Assembly (NCBI RefSeq): GCF_031085175.1
Contig: NZ_JAVHUY010000045.1
Location: forward strand, 1-64,000
Direction of reading: 5' to 3'
Length of the DNA: 64,000 bases
Source: Phytohabitans maris
Lineage (GTDB): Bacteria > Actinomycetota > Actinomycetes > Mycobacteriales > Micromonosporaceae
Shown here: positions 34,686 to 43,849 of the stretch, piece by piece
How the letters are laid out: the number at the start of each line of letters is the position of its first letter
Position numbering within the stretch: the first letter of the stretch is position 1
The notes under the pieces: generated by a model
The model's input: the letters and a program-made list of their open reading frames with translations, nothing else
What the model was told of the DNA's origin: nothing
The model's database searches: none
Translations under genes and position numbers: made by a program

Positions 34686-35789
34686 GTGAGCACCGACCTG
34701 ACCTCCGTCCTCGTCGGCTTCGCCCGGACGCTGCGCAACGCGGGGGTGCAGGCGACCGGGGAGCGGGTCGAGGCGATGGTCGCGGCGGTCGCCGCGCTCG
34801 ACGTCACCCGGCCCGAGGACGCGTACTGGGCGGGCCGCCTCACGCTCTGCGGCGAGCCCGACGACCTGCCGGTCTACGACGCCGCGTTCGCCGCCTATTT
34901 CGGTGGCCGGGCGCCCGCGCGGCCGCCGGCGTCCGTGCCGGCCCGGCGGCGCGGGGCGGCGCTGTTCGCCCAGGACGACCCGGACGGCGGCGCCGCCGGC
35001 TCCCGGGACGACGACCTGGCGGTCGCGGCCAGCCCCGCCGAGGTCCTGCGCCGCCGCGACCTCGCCGTCCTCTCCGCCGCCGAGCGGGACGAGGTACGCC
35101 GCCTCGTCGCCCTCCTCGCCCCGGCCACCGCCGCCCGCCCGAGCCGCCGGCACCGCCCGGCCGGCGCCGGCGCGGTCGACCCGCCCCGCACGGTCCGGCG
35201 GATGCTGCGCCACCTGGGGGAGCCGGCCCGGCTGGCCCGGCGGGAACGGCGGGACAAGCCCCGCCGGCTGGTACTGCTGCTCGACGTCTCCGGCTCGATG
35301 GCGCCGTACGCGGACTCGCTCCTGCGCTTCGCCCACGCGGCGGTGCGGCGGCGGCCGGCGCGGACCGAGGCGTTCACGCTCGGCACCCGGCTGACCCGGG
35401 TGACCCGCGCGCTGCGCCACCGCGACCCGGACGGCGCGCTCCGCGCGGCGGGCGAGGCGATCCCGGACTGGCACGGCGGCACCCGGCTGGCCGACTCGCT
35501 GAAGGCGTTCCTGGACCGGTGGGGCCAGCGGGGCACGGCCCGCGGCGCGGTGGTGGTGCTCTTCAGCGACGGCTGGGAGCGGGGCGACCCGGCGCTGCTC
35601 GCCGCCCAGATGGCCCGCCTCTCCCGGCTGGCGCACCGGGTGGTCTGGGTCAACCCGCACCGGGGCAAGCCGGGGTACGAGCCGCTCGTGGCCGGGATGG
35701 CCGCGGCCCTGCCCTACCTGGACGACTTCGTCGCGGGGCACAGCCTCGCCGCGCTCGAAGACCTGGTCGGCGTGATAAGTCGATCATGA
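34686..35789 (+). CDS. coxE: CoxE-like VWA domain protein
   Basis: About 367 residues. An N-terminal helical segment and an Arg/Ala-rich linker precede a C-terminal von Willebrand A domain with the MIDAS motif DVSGSM, later GGTRLADSL and [10 protein letters not shown]. CoxE partners CoxD as the VWA half of a MoxR-VWA chaperone pair. AGGAG (34673-34677) lies 8 bases before the GTG at 34686; an earlier GTG at 34677 overlaps this ribosome-binding site and is less likely. The next gene starts about 90 bases downstream. Confidence 0.88.
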   Translation: MSTDLTSVLVGFARTLRNAGVQATGERVEAMVAAVAALDVTRPEDAYWAGRLTLCGEPDDLPVYDAAFAAYFGGRAPARPPASVPARRRGAALFAQDDPDGGAAGSRDDDLAVAASPAEVLRRRDLAVLSAAERDEVRRLVALLAPATAARPSRRHRPAGAGAVDPPRTVRRMLRHLGEPARLARRERRDKPRRLVLLLDVSGSMAPYADSLLRFAHAAVRRRPARTEAFTLGTRLTRVTRALRHRDPDGALRAAGEAIPDWHGGTRLADSLKAFLDRWGQRGTARGAVVVLFSDGWERGDPALLAAQMARLSRLAHRVVWVNPHRGKPGYEPLVAGMAAALPYLDDFVAGHSLAALEDLVGVISRS

Positions 35790-35878
35790 TGTTTCCGGCG
35801 TGTTACGCCGAACCCCTTGCGGGGAGCCTCGCGGAGGTCTTGTCTGTGGGTAGGTTCCCGCTCCTGACGGGAGGGATG

Positions 35879-36424
35879 ATGACCCGCATCAGCATCACCG
35901 TCGATGGCGTCCGCTACGACGACGACGTCCAACCCCGCACTCTGCTCGTCCACCATCTGCGCGAGCGGCTGGGCAAGGTGGGCACCGTGGTCGGCTGCGA
36001 CACGAGCAACTGCGGCTCGTGCACCGTGCTCATGGGTGGCGAGTCCGTGAAGAGTTGCACCGTGCTCGCGGTCCAGGCGGACGGCCTGGAGATCACCACG
36101 GTGGAGGGGCTGGCCGGCTCGGACGGCGAGCTACACCCCGTCCAGCAGGCCTTCCACGACCGCCACGCGCTCCAGTGTGGCTTCTGCACGCCCGGCATGA
36201 TCATGTCGGCGGTCGACCTGCTCGCCGAAAACCCCGACCCCACCGACGCGGAGATACGGGAAGGGCTGGAGGGCAACCTGTGCCGGTGCACGGGCTACCA
36301 GAACATCGTCCGGGCCGTGCGCGACGCGGCCGCGACGATGCGCGCCGGTGCGTCCGAGCCGGCCCCGGCCGCGCCGGAAGAGGCGCCCGCGCCGGCACCC
36401 GCTCCCGTGGAGGTCGGCTCATGA
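35879..36424 (+). CDS. coxS: CO dehydrogenase-like small subunit, [2Fe-2S]
   Basis: A 181-residue xanthine-oxidase-family iron-sulfur subunit. The plant-type cluster ligands are in [10 protein letters not shown] with a further Cys at VKSC; the second cluster is held by CGFC and CRC in the helical C-terminal domain. It relays electrons from the Mo site to FAD. A 30-residue Ala/Pro-rich tail ([15 protein letters not shown]) extends beyond the usual end. GGGAGGG precedes tandem ATGs; the second (35879) has better spacing. The stop overlaps coxL as ATGA. Confidence 0.9.
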   Translation: MTRISITVDGVRYDDDVQPRTLLVHHLRERLGKVGTVVGCDTSNCGSCTVLMGGESVKSCTVLAVQADGLEITTVEGLAGSDGELHPVQQAFHDRHALQCGFCTPGMIMSAVDLLAENPDPTDAEIREGLEGNLCRCTGYQNIVRAVRDAAATMRAGASEPAPAAPEEAPAPAPAPVEVGS

Positions 36425-38808
36425 CCGTCGTGGACGAGCGGCCGGCCGCCGAGGTCGGCGCGCCCCGCAAGCGCAAGGAAGACGCCCGGCTGATCACCGG
36501 CCGGACGATGTGGACAGACAACCTGACCCTGCCGGGCATGCTGCACCTGGCGATCCTCCGCAGCCCGATGGCGCACGCCCGGATCACCCGGATCGACACC
36601 GCCCCCGCGCTGGCCGCGCCGGGCGTGGTCGCGGCGTTCAGCGGGCGGGACGTGGCCGAGACGCAGGGCAGCCTCCCGTGCGCCTGGGTCGTCACCGACG
36701 ACATGGTGCACCCGGACCACCCGCCGCTCGCCGTCGACGAGGTGCGGCACGTGGGCGAGCCGGTCGCCGTGGTCGTCGCCCGGGACGCGGCCAGCGCGGT
36801 CGACGCCCTCGGCGCGATCGACGTCGAGTACGAGCCGCTGCCGGTCGTGCTGGAGATGGACGAGGCGCTCGGGGAGGGCGCCGCGCTCGTGCACTCCGAC
36901 AAGGGCACCAACAAGTCGTACACCTGGATCTACGACTCGGCCGAGGCCGGCCACGGCCAGGCGTACGACGCGGCGACGGCCGAAGCCGAGGTGGTCCTGC
37001 GCAAGCGGTACGTGCAGCAGCGGCTGATCCCCGCCTTCATGGAGCCGCGCAGCGTGGTGGTGGACCCGACCGCCGACCAGGTCACGATCTGGTCGTCGAC
37101 GCAGATCCCGCACGTGCTGCGGGTGCTGATCGCGCTGGTCACCGGCCTCCCCGAGCACAAGATCCGGGTGATCGCGCCGGACGTCGGCGGTGGCTTCGGC
37201 GGCAAGCTCCAGATGACCGCCGAAGAGCTGATCACCATGATGGCGGCGCGCCGGGTGGGCAAGCCGGCCAAGTACACCGAGACCCGCTCGGAGAGCCTGC
37301 TCGCCGCGCACCACGGGCGCGACATGTACCAGGACGTCGAGCTGGCCGCCCGCCGCGACGGCACGCTGCTCGGCCTGCGGGTGCGGCTGACCGCCAACAT
37401 GGGCGCCTACCTCGCGCTGCTCACACCGTCGGTGCCGCTGCTCGGGCGGTACATGTACAACGGCATCTACAAGCTCCCCGCGTACCGGTTCGAGTGCACA
37501 GGGGTCTTCACCAACACCACGCCCACCGACGCCTACCGGGGCGCCGGGCGGCCCGAGGCGACGTACGCGATCGAGCGGGCGATGGACGACCTCGCCGCCG
37601 AGCTCGGCATGGACCCGATCGAGCTGCGGCGGCGCAACTGGATCGGGCACGGCGAGTTCCCGTTCCACACCGTCGCCGGGCTGACCTACGACTCAGGCGA
37701 CTACGAGGCCGCGACCGACAAGGCGATGAGCCTCTTCGGGTACGACGAGCTGCGGCGCGAGCAGGCCGCCCGGCGCGAGTCGAGAGACCCGGTGCAGCTC
37801 GGGATCGGCGTCTCCACGTACACGGAGATGTGCGGGCTGGCGCCGAGCCGGTGGCTCGGTTCGCTGGGGTACGCGGCCGGCGGCTGGGAGTCGGCGAGCG
37901 TGCGCATGCTCCCCACCGGCAAGGTCGAGGTGCTGACCGGCACCTCGCCGCACGGGCAGGGGCACGAGACGGCGTGGAGCCAGATCGCGGCCGACCAGCT
38001 CGGCGTGGCGTTCGAGGACGTGGAGGTGCTGCACGGCGACACCCGCACCGCCCACAAGGGACTCGACACGTACGGTTCCCGGTCGCTGGCCGTCGGCGGG
38101 TTCGCACTGGTCAACGCCTGCCAGAAGGTCGTCGACAAGGCCAAGCCGATCGCCGCGCACCTGCTGGAGTGCGACGTGGCGGACGTCGAGTTCAGCGCCG
38201 GCAGGTTCCGGGTGCGGGGCGCGCCCGCCGACGCCGAGGGCAAGACGATGGCCGACTGCGCGCTGGCCGTCTTCGCCGCCCACGACATGCCCGGCGGGGC
38301 CGAGCCCACATTGGACGCCGAGGCGGTCTACGACCCGACCGACTTCTCGTTCCCGCACGGCACGCACCTGTGCGCGACCGAAGTGGACACCGAGACCGGG
38401 CGGGTGACGGTCCGGTCCTATGTGGCCGTCGACGACGTCGGAAAGGTCGTCAACCCGCTGATCGTCGAGGGCCAGGTGCACGGCGGCGTGGCCCAGGGCA
38501 TCGCGCAGGCGCTCTTCGAGGAGGCCGTGTACGACGCCGACGGCAACCTGCTCACCGGCACGTTCGTCGACTACACGCCGCCGAGCTCGGCCGACCTGCC
38601 CGACATCGTGAGCGACCGCACCGAGACGCCCGCGCCGGACCACCCGCTCGGCATCAAGGGCGTCGGCGAGGCCGGCACGATCGCCTCCACACCGGCCGTG
38701 GTCAACGCGATCGTCGACGCGCTGCGGCCGTACGGGGTCGACGACATCCGCATGCCGTGCACGCCCGAGCGCGTGTGGCGGGCCGTACAAGGGGGTGACC
38801 GGTCATGA
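36421..38808 (+). CDS. coxL: Form II CO dehydrogenase-like molybdenum subunit
   Basis: A 795-residue molybdopterin hydroxylase. The active-site loop is AYRGAGR at residues 371-377, the signature of Form II (BMS-type) enzymes, not the AYxCSFR loop with the Cu-binding Cys of true Form I CO dehydrogenases. The catalytic Glu is in GVGEAGT near residue 753, and VGGGFGGK and GQGHE are cofactor-contact segments. The substrate may be CO or an aldehyde or heterocycle; many Form II proteins do not oxidise CO. It overlaps coxS and coxM by 4 bases each. Confidence 0.9.
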   Translation: MTVVDERPAAEVGAPRKRKEDARLITGRTMWTDNLTLPGMLHLAILRSPMAHARITRIDTAPALAAPGVVAAFSGRDVAETQGSLPCAWVVTDDMVHPDHPPLAVDEVRHVGEPVAVVVARDAASAVDALGAIDVEYEPLPVVLEMDEALGEGAALVHSDKGTNKSYTWIYDSAEAGHGQAYDAATAEAEVVLRKRYVQQRLIPAFMEPRSVVVDPTADQVTIWSSTQIPHVLRVLIALVTGLPEHKIRVIAPDVGGGFGGKLQMTAEELITMMAARRVGKPAKYTETRSESLLAAHHGRDMYQDVELAARRDGTLLGLRVRLTANMGAYLALLTPSVPLLGRYMYNGIYKLPAYRFECTGVFTNTTPTDAYRGAGRPEATYAIERAMDDLAAELGMDPIELRRRNWIGHGEFPFHTVAGLTYDSGDYEAATDKAMSLFGYDELRREQAARRESRDPVQLGIGVSTYTEMCGLAPSRWLGSLGYAAGGWESASVRMLPTGKVEVLTGTSPHGQGHETAWSQIAADQLGVAFEDVEVLHGDTRTAHKGLDTYGSRSLAVGGFALVNACQKVVDKAKPIAAHLLECDVADVEFSAGRFRVRGAPADAEGKTMADCALAVFAAHDMPGGAEPTLDAEAVYDPTDFSFPHGTHLCATEVDTETGRVTVRSYVAVDDVGKVVNPLIVEGQVHGGVAQGIAQALFEEAVYDADGNLLTGTFVDYTPPSSADLPDIVSDRTETPAPDHPLGIKGVGEAGTIASTPAVVNAIVDALRPYGVDDIRMPCTPERVWRAVQGGDRS

Positions 38809-39662
38809 TCCCGGCCGCGTTCGACTACGCCAAGCCGTCCACAGTGGACGAAGCGGTGCGCGCGCTCGCCGAGGGTGGCGAGGACGCCAAGGTGCTCGCC
38901 GGCGGGCAGAGCCTGATTCCCGTGCTGCGGCTACGCTTGGCCGCGCCGACCGTACTGGTCGACGTCGGCGGGGTGGGCGAGCTGCGCGGCGTACGCGACG
39001 ACGGCGACGCGCTGGTCATCGGCGCCACCACGCGCCACGCCGACCTGCTGCGCGACCCGCTGGTCGCGCGGCACGCGCCGCTGCTGGCCCAGGCGGCCGC
39101 GCAGGTCGGCGATCGCCAGGTGCGCCACCTGGGCACCCTCGGCGGCTCGCTCTCGCATGCCGACCCCGCCGGCGACCTGCCCGGCGCGGCGGTGGCGCTG
39201 GACGCGTCGTTCGAGATCGCCGGCCCCGGCGGCCGGCGGACGGTGAGCGCGGCGGACTTCTTCGTCGACTTCCTCACCACCGCGCTCGCCCCGGACGAGA
39301 TACTGGTGTCGGTGCGGGTCCCGAAGCGTCCAGGGTGGACGACGCACTACGAGAAGTTCAACCGGGTGGCCCAGGCATGGGCGATCGTCGGCGTGGCCGC
39401 CGCGGTGCGCCGGGAGAACGGCAGCATCGCCGAGGCGCGGGTGGCGCTCACCAACATGGGCTCCACCCCGCTGCGGGCCGGCGCCGTGGAGCAGTCGCTC
39501 GCCGGGTCGGCGGCCACTGTGGACGCTGTGGCGTCGGCGGCCGGGCACGCGGCCGAGGGCGCGGATCCACCCTCCGACGCCTTCGCCTCCGCCGACTACC
39601 GCCGTCACCTGGCGACCGTGCTGACGAGGCGGGCGGTGCTCGCGGCCGGAGGTATCGCATGA
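38805..39662 (+). CDS. coxM: CO dehydrogenase-like FAD-binding medium subunit
   Basis: A 285-residue flavoprotein subunit. FAD-binding motifs are LAGGQSLIPVL (AGGHSLxP type) and the second phosphate loop TLGGSLSHADPAGD. It passes electrons from the [2Fe-2S] subunit to the quinone or another acceptor. The ATG overlaps the coxL stop and its own stop overlaps coxG, both as ATGA. The S-L-M order differs from the M-S-L order common in Form I clusters and fits a Form II locus. Confidence 0.9.
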   Translation: MIPAAFDYAKPSTVDEAVRALAEGGEDAKVLAGGQSLIPVLRLRLAAPTVLVDVGGVGELRGVRDDGDALVIGATTRHADLLRDPLVARHAPLLAQAAAQVGDRQVRHLGTLGGSLSHADPAGDLPGAAVALDASFEIAGPGGRRTVSAADFFVDFLTTALAPDEILVSVRVPKRPGWTTHYEKFNRVAQAWAIVGVAAAVRRENGSIAEARVALTNMGSTPLRAGAVEQSLAGSAATVDAVASAAGHAAEGADPPSDAFASADYRRHLATVLTRRAVLAAGGIA

Positions 39663-40306
39663 GGCTCGACCACTCCTTCTCCGTGCCGGTCCCCGTCGAA
39701 GAGGCGTGGGGCGTGCTGCTCGACGTGCCACGGGTCGCGCCGTGCATGCCGGGCGCCGCGCTCACCGGGTTCGACGGCGAGGGGTTCACCGGCACGGTCA
39801 AGGTCAAGGTCGGGCCGATCGGCCTCACGTACACCGGAAAGGGCCGCTTCGTCGAGCGCGACGAGGCGGCCCGCCGTGTGGTGATCGAGGCCTCCGGCCG
39901 GGACACCCGCGCCGCGGGTACGGCCGCCGCGACGGTGACCGCCACCCTCAAGCCCGAGGGCGACACCACCCGGGTCGAGGTGTCGACCGACCTGACGGTG
40001 ACCGGCAAGCCAGCTCAGTTCGGCCGCGGGATGCTGTCCGATGTGGGCGGTCGGCTGGTCGGCCAGTTCGCCGAGTGCCTCGCCACGGAGCTCGCGGCCC
40101 CAGCGGCACCGCCCGCGGCGCCCGCGGCCGCCGAGCCGGCGGCGGCCATCGTGGCACCGGAGACCCAGCCGGAGGCCGAGGTCGAGCCGATCGACGTGCT
40201 CAGGCTCTCGATGGGCACGGCCGCCGCACGGTACGCCGGCCTGATCGTCATCAGCGCCGGCGCCGCCGTCCTCACCTGGCTGGTGATCCGCGCGCTGCGC
40301 CGCTGA
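39659..40306 (+). CDS. coxG: CoxG-like SRPBCC membrane-anchoring protein
   Basis: A 215-residue protein with an N-terminal SRPBCC/CoxG domain (residues 1-145: FSVPVPVEEAWGVLLDVPRVAPCMPGA start, GPIGLTYTGKG core) and an Ala/Pro-rich linker. A single C-terminal membrane helix follows (AGLIVISAGAAVLTWLVI). CoxG tethers the CO dehydrogenase to the membrane so that it can deliver electrons to the respiratory chain. It is the last gene of the cluster; a 54-base terminator palindrome lies about 110 bases downstream. Confidence 0.9.
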   Translation: MRLDHSFSVPVPVEEAWGVLLDVPRVAPCMPGAALTGFDGEGFTGTVKVKVGPIGLTYTGKGRFVERDEAARRVVIEASGRDTRAAGTAAATVTATLKPEGDTTRVEVSTDLTVTGKPAQFGRGMLSDVGGRLVGQFAECLATELAAPAAPPAAPAAAEPAAAIVAPETQPEAEVEPIDVLRLSMGTAAARYAGLIVISAGAAVLTWLVIRALRR

Positions 40307-40418
40307 CCGGGGAGCTGTTTCAAGACAAAGACTTGGGCTACCGCGATGCCCGTCGTGGTCCGGACCGTTGCTCCCGCGGCCTCACCCTCCGCGCTACAAA
40401 GGGGCTCTCCCCACGCCT

Positions 40419-40472
40419 GTGATCGAAGCTCCCGTCCAGTCGCTAGAACGCCTTGACGGGAGCTTCGATCAC
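40419..40472. terminator. 54-base palindrome, copy B, between convergent genes
   Basis: Arms GTGATCGAAGCTCCCG and CGGGAGCTTCGATCAC pair, with two mismatches further in, around the loop CTAGAA. Compared with copies A and C the 16th pair is G-C instead of T-A, with both arms changed together. It lies between coxG and the convergent DUF3224 gene. Confidence 0.8.
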
Positions 40473-40485
40473 GGCCCATCGCTCT

Positions 40486-40884
40486 TTAGATCGTGTACTC
40501 CAGTGAGTACGTGTGGCTGCCGTCGGCGTCGACGACGATCTGGCCGGCGCCGCGGATCGTGCGTAGGGCGCCGGTGCCGGAGTCGGGCACGATCGCCCAG
40601 TGGAGCGCCTGCCCGGCCTCGGCGTCCGCGGTGGCGCTGTGGTGCAGCACGAACGTGCCGGCCCGGCCGCCGACCGTGCCGCTGAACCGCTCGAACCCTA
40701 CGTACGCCGCGGAGGTCTCCACCTGCGTCGTGCACATCATGATGCGGGTGCTGCTGGTGCCGGCCAGGTCGCCGGTGAACGTCTTCGTCACCTTCGCCTG
40801 GGCCAGCGTCGCCCCCTCCGCCTCGTCGAAGGTCTCCTGATCCCAGCCGTCGATCGTGAACGTGCCCTTGGCGTACTCGGTCAT
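40486..40884 (-). CDS. DUF3224 family protein
   Basis: A 132-residue single-domain protein. The all-beta sequence (KGTFTIDGWDQETFDE, ... GTSSTRIMMCTTQ, ... FERFSGTVGGRAGTFVLHHSA) matches the DUF3224 family, a small barrel seen mostly in actinobacteria. The family has no established function. The ATG at 40884 gives the complete domain. The 3' end lies 13 bases from the copy B terminator. The MmcQ-like gene ends 35 bases upstream, so the small genes here may be co-transcribed. Confidence 0.72.
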   Translation of the reverse strand: MTEYAKGTFTIDGWDQETFDEAEGATLAQAKVTKTFTGDLAGTSSTRIMMCTTQVETSAAYVGFERFSGTVGGRAGTFVLHHSATADAEAGQALHWAIVPDSGTGALRTIRGAGQIVVDADGSHTYSLEYTI

Positions 40885-40919
40885 GCGCCCAGCATGCCGC
40901 GTGATCCTGACAACTGCTG

Positions 40920-41300
40920 TCAGGTTGGCCGTTCCCGCTTGGGCAGCTTGCTGACCACGGCGTCGTACGAGCCGTCGACCGCCTCGCGGATCTCGTCGTC
41001 GGGGATGTCGCCGCCGACCCGGAGCGAGTTCCAGCCGGCGCGGCCGATGTACGGCAGTACCGACGCGTCCCGCGGGTAGCGGGCCAGCCACTCGTCGGCC
41101 GCCTCGCGGTTGGGACCGCACTTGACGCCCACGCCCGGCCCGCCGCCCGCACCGGGCTGGCCGCCCGCGTCCCGCGCGCCGGATCCCAGGAATGCGAAGA
41201 TCTTGCTGCCGACCTTCACCACGACGTCGCCCTCCCAGGGCTCGTCCTGCCACGCGCCGGGCTTGGCCAGGCAGTACGCCAGCAGTTCATCCCACGTCAT
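40920..41300 (-). CDS. MmcQ/YjbR family protein
   Basis: A 126-residue protein of the MmcQ/YjbR fold, a CyaY-like double-wing domain proposed to bind DNA. Features are MTWDELLAYCLAKPGAWQDE, the strand GDVVVKVGSKIFAF, and the C-terminal RAGWNSLRVGGDIPDDEI. A Gly/Pro-rich loop (SGARDAGGQPGAGGGPGVG) is longer than usual. It starts 4 bases after the small membrane protein gene. No specific role is known. A second family member lies at 41791-42138 on the other strand. Confidence 0.75.
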   Translation of the reverse strand: MTWDELLAYCLAKPGAWQDEPWEGDVVVKVGSKIFAFLGSGARDAGGQPGAGGGPGVGVKCGPNREAADEWLARYPRDASVLPYIGRAGWNSLRVGGDIPDDEIREAVDGSYDAVVSKLPKRERPT

Positions 41301-41304
41301 GACC

Positions 41305-41712
41305 TCAGGCTATGAGAAGACCGACGCCCAGGGTGAGCGTCCCGGCGGCGAGGGCGGCGGCGCCCAGCCAGAGTATCCAGAAGAAGCTGTTGGGCTGGGT
41401 GCGGTCGCGCCCGGCGGACGAGGCGAAGAAGCCGCCGGACATGAGGATCGCGGCGGCCGGCACGCCGAGCCGCGCGACCGCGCCGGCCACGCCGGTGAGC
41501 GTGGTCGCGTCGGCGAGGACCTGGCAGATCAGGCCGAGCGTCACGAGCACGCCGGCGTGGGCGTGACCGGCCCGCGCGAACGCCTTCTGGAAGTCGGTCA
41601 TCGGCACCTGGCCGCGCACGATCCTGGTCATGAACCAGCCGCCGAACTCGATGGTCACGATCGTGATGAGCATTATCCCGGCGACGTACCGGCTCTCGTC
41701 GCTCAGCACCAT
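41305..41712 (-). CDS. Small four-helix membrane protein of unknown function
   Basis: A 135-residue protein with four predicted membrane helices: YVAGIMLITIVTIEFGGWFM, VLVTLGLICQVLADATTL, LGVPAAAILMSGGFFAS and ILWLGAAALAAGTLTLGVG. A conserved-looking HAHAGVL motif precedes the second helix. I do not recognise a named family; similar small membrane proteins occur widely in actinobacteria. It is the first gene of a three-gene minus-strand group and faces away from the 41791 gene. Confidence 0.6.
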   Translation of the reverse strand: MVLSDESRYVAGIMLITIVTIEFGGWFMTRIVRGQVPMTDFQKAFARAGHAHAGVLVTLGLICQVLADATTLTGVAGAVARLGVPAAAILMSGGFFASSAGRDRTQPNSFFWILWLGAAALAAGTLTLGVGLLIA

Positions 41713-41790
41713 GATGTCGCCACCCCTCGATCTAGCCAGTGTCTAGTTATGGGCCGACCATAACACGGGCGGCCGGGGTACGGTAGGCCG

Positions 41791-42138
41791 ATGGTGACCG
41801 CCGACGACGTCCGGCGGGTGGCGCTCTCCCTCCCGCGGGCCTACGAGGCGCTCGTGCGCGACCGGGTGAAGTTTCGGGTCGGCCAGATCGTGTTCGTGGC
41901 GCTCTCCCGCGACGAGACCGAGATGGGCTTCGGCTACCCCAAGGAGGAGCGGGCCGCGCTGATCGCGGCCGAGCCCGACAAGTTCTTCATGCCGATCAAG
42001 TCGGACGAGCGGTACAACTGGGTGCGGGTCTGGCTCGCCAAGCTCGACGAGGACGAGATGCGCGAGCTCGTCGTCGACGCGTGGCGGATGTGCGTGCCGA
42101 AGAAGGTCATCGCCGAGTACGAGGCGTCACCGCGCTGA
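41791..42138 (+). CDS. MmcQ/YjbR family protein
   Basis: A 115-residue protein with the compact MmcQ/YjbR domain. It opens TADDVRRVALSLPRAYEALV, then KFRVGQIVFVALSRDETEMGFG, and ends near LVVDAWRMCVPKKV. It is shorter than the copy at 40920 and lacks its glycine-rich loop. TACGGT ends 6 bases before the ATG, consistent with a leaderless mRNA. The last 12 bases overlap the convergent VOC gene. Confidence 0.75.
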   Translation: MVTADDVRRVALSLPRAYEALVRDRVKFRVGQIVFVALSRDETEMGFGYPKEERAALIAAEPDKFFMPIKSDERYNWVRVWLAKLDEDEMRELVVDAWRMCVPKKVIAEYEASPR

Positions 42139-42534
42139 GCCGCCCAGCTCCTGGAAGATGGTCAGCTGCAGGTGGGCCGGGCCGTCGAGGCGGGCGTTGA
42201 GCGAGTCCCACGGGGTGCGGCGGGGCTCGGCGATGACCTCGAGGCCCGCCTCCGCCGCCCGCGCGGTCGCCGCCGCCGAGTCGTCCACCTCGAACGCAAC
42301 CCGGACGTGCCCGGCCACCCGGCGCCCCACCTCGACCTCGTCGATGTACTCCGCGTAGGCGGGCTCGATCAGCTCCAGGGTCGCCCGGCCGGCCTCCAGG
42401 ATCGTCACCCGGCCGTCGCCGTCCGGGCGGTGGTAGGTCGCCTGCTCGGTCAGGCCGAGCACGTCGCGGTAGAAGCGGAGCGCGGCCTCGTAGTCGTCGG
42501 CGGTCACGGCCAGCCGCAGTTGTCGCACTGTCAT
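42127..42534 (-). CDS. VOC (glyoxalase/bleomycin resistance) family protein
   Basis: A 135-residue vicinal-oxygen-chelate protein with two beta-alpha-beta-beta-beta modules. The first runs from RQLRLAVTADDYEAALRFYR to ILEAGRATLELIEPA; the second contains HVRVAFEVDDSAAATARAA. Substrate cannot be deduced; the family includes glyoxalases, dioxygenases and antibiotic-binding proteins. The ATG at 42534 begins directly before the first strand. It lies 4 bases downstream of the ferredoxin-like gene, so it may be the tail of the cbtB-cbtA-ferredoxin operon. Confidence 0.75.
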   Translation of the reverse strand: MTVRQLRLAVTADDYEAALRFYRDVLGLTEQATYHRPDGDGRVTILEAGRATLELIEPAYAEYIDEVEVGRRVAGHVRVAFEVDDSAAATARAAEAGLEVIAEPRRTPWDSLNARLDGPAHLQLTIFQELGGSAR

Positions 42535-42538
42535 GCCC

Positions 42539-42898
42539 TCAGTGTGCCTTCCAGCGCGGCGCGGGGAAGGCGTGCGCCTGGAGAGCGGATGGGAGCGGCG
42601 CCACACCGGGGCCACCCGCGCTCACCCACGCGGCGACGCGGGACTCCACGTCGCCGTCGAGGACGCCGCCCAGCCACACCGGGCGGGCGCCGTCGCGGCG
42701 GGCCGCGGGCGTGGGCTGCACGACGACCACATTGGACTCGCCGCAGACGTTGAGGCAGTCGCTGACCCGTACCCGATGGGGTGGACCGGCCGCGGCGCGC
42801 AGCCGGCCCACCTGGCCGTCATGGTCGACGCCCGGGTGTTTGCGGGTGGTGCCGCAGCAGCAGCCGCGGCACACCGTGACCGTGACCGCGGCGCTCAC
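42539..42898 (-). CDS. Thioredoxin-like [2Fe-2S] ferredoxin domain protein
   Basis: A 119-residue protein with the Cys pattern of thioredoxin-like [2Fe-2S] ferredoxins: VCRGCCCG near the start and DCLNVCGESN about 40 residues later. Both motifs sit at loop positions expected for cluster ligands. The GTG overlaps the cbtA stop codon as GTGA, so it belongs to the riboswitch-controlled cbtB-cbtA operon. This suggests a redox step linked to cobalt or cobalamin metabolism, for example in the corrin-ring steps; no direct evidence exists in the sequence. Confidence 0.78.
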   Translation of the reverse strand: MSAAVTVTVCRGCCCGTTRKHPGVDHDGQVGRLRAAAGPPHRVRVSDCLNVCGESNVVVVQPTPAARRDGARPVWLGGVLDGDVESRVAAWVSAGGPGVAPLPSALQAHAFPAPRWKAH

Positions 42899-43620
42899 GC
42901 CACCGCGGCGGCCGGGACCGGGCGCGGTGTGAGCAGCAGCCCGAAGCCGAGCCCGAAGACCGTCCACAGTGTCGCGAGCTCGGCCAGCGACGCCAGCCGG
43001 AAGTCCCACAGCAGCGCGGCCGGGATGTCGGCCGGCACGCTGTCGGGGCTGGCCGGCCAGGTCATGAGCAGCGCGGTGTAGCCGACGGCGGCGACCGCGA
43101 CGCCGACCGCCGCGCGGTAGGCCGGTGGCCACGGCCGCGCGGACAACCGATCGTGGACGAGGAACGCGAGCCAGGTCACCGCGGCCGCCGCCGCGATGAG
43201 CGTGAGGTATTGCACGGTGCGCTCGGTCACCGTGTCCGGATCGCCGACGCCGGGCGGGTTCGCCGGGTACTTGAGCGCGGGCAGCAGCGCCACCGTCGTG
43301 AAGCCGAGGAACGCCAGCAGCGCCGCGCGACCGAAGTCGGTGGTGGCCGGCAGCCGGTGCCGTACGCGGGCGAAGACCACGCCCACCACGAGTGCGAGGC
43401 AGACCGCTACCGCCGCCGCGGCGACCATGCCGCCGAAGACCTGCGTGGTGCGGCCGAACAGCGGCTCTTCGTCCGATGTGGAGCGCGCCGCCTCGATGGC
43501 GAGAGCGTCGTCGATCCGGGGCTCCACGACGAGGAACGCGATGAGCGCGGCGGCGACGCCGGCGAACAGCCCGGCGAGAGCCGCCCGGCGCAGCACGGCG
43601 CCGAGGGTGAGGGAGGCCAT
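42895..43620 (-). CDS. cbtA: CbtA family predicted cobalt transporter subunit
   Basis: A 241-residue protein with five to seven membrane segments. It begins with the CbtA-type helix AALAGLFAGVAAALIAFLVVEP and includes LGFTTVALLPALKYPANPPGVGDPDTV, a conserved loop of the family. CbtA forms a putative cobalt importer with the small His-containing CbtB, predicted originally from its association with B12 riboswitches. It starts 4 bases after cbtB. Uptake of Co2+ for corrin synthesis fits the neighbouring genes. Confidence 0.88.
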   Translation of the reverse strand: MASLTLGAVLRRAALAGLFAGVAAALIAFLVVEPRIDDALAIEAARSTSDEEPLFGRTTQVFGGMVAAAAVAVCLALVVGVVFARVRHRLPATTDFGRAALLAFLGFTTVALLPALKYPANPPGVGDPDTVTERTVQYLTLIAAAAAVTWLAFLVHDRLSARPWPPAYRAAVGVAVAAVGYTALLMTWPASPDSVPADIPAALLWDFRLASLAELATLWTVFGLGFGLLLTPRPVPAAAVA

Positions 43621-43624
43621 CGCG

Positions 43625-43813
43625 CTAGTGGCAGGGAACGCCGAGCGCGTGCCGCCCGTCGTGGGTGAACTCGTGGATCTGCTCCGCGAACGCGGTGCTG
43701 TTGAGCTGCAACAACACGAAGACCGCGAGCAGCGCGAAGGCCACGATCAGCCAAGCGGCGACGGGCACGCGGATCGGGGTGGCGGATGCGGTGGGCGCCG
43801 AAGGTGCGGCCAT
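43625..43813 (-). CDS. cbtB: CbtB family small cobalt transporter subunit
   Basis: A 62-residue protein with one membrane helix (VPVAAWLIVAFALLAVFVLL) and the CbtB C-terminal metal motif: HEFTHDGRHALGVPCH, with several His and a Cys on the outer side. It is thought to capture cobalt for CbtA. The ATG at 43813 is the first gene position downstream of a cobalamin riboswitch on the same strand. Confidence 0.9.
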   Translation of the reverse strand: MAAPSAPTASATPIRVPVAAWLIVAFALLAVFVLLQLNSTAFAEQIHEFTHDGRHALGVPCH

Positions 43814-43849
43814 ATCGGGTGTTCCTCTCGTCCATGCCTCGTGGCGATG

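Noticed and set aside
36421-38808. True Form I CO dehydrogenase
   Set aside because: The active-site loop is AYRGAGR without the copper-binding Cys of Form I.
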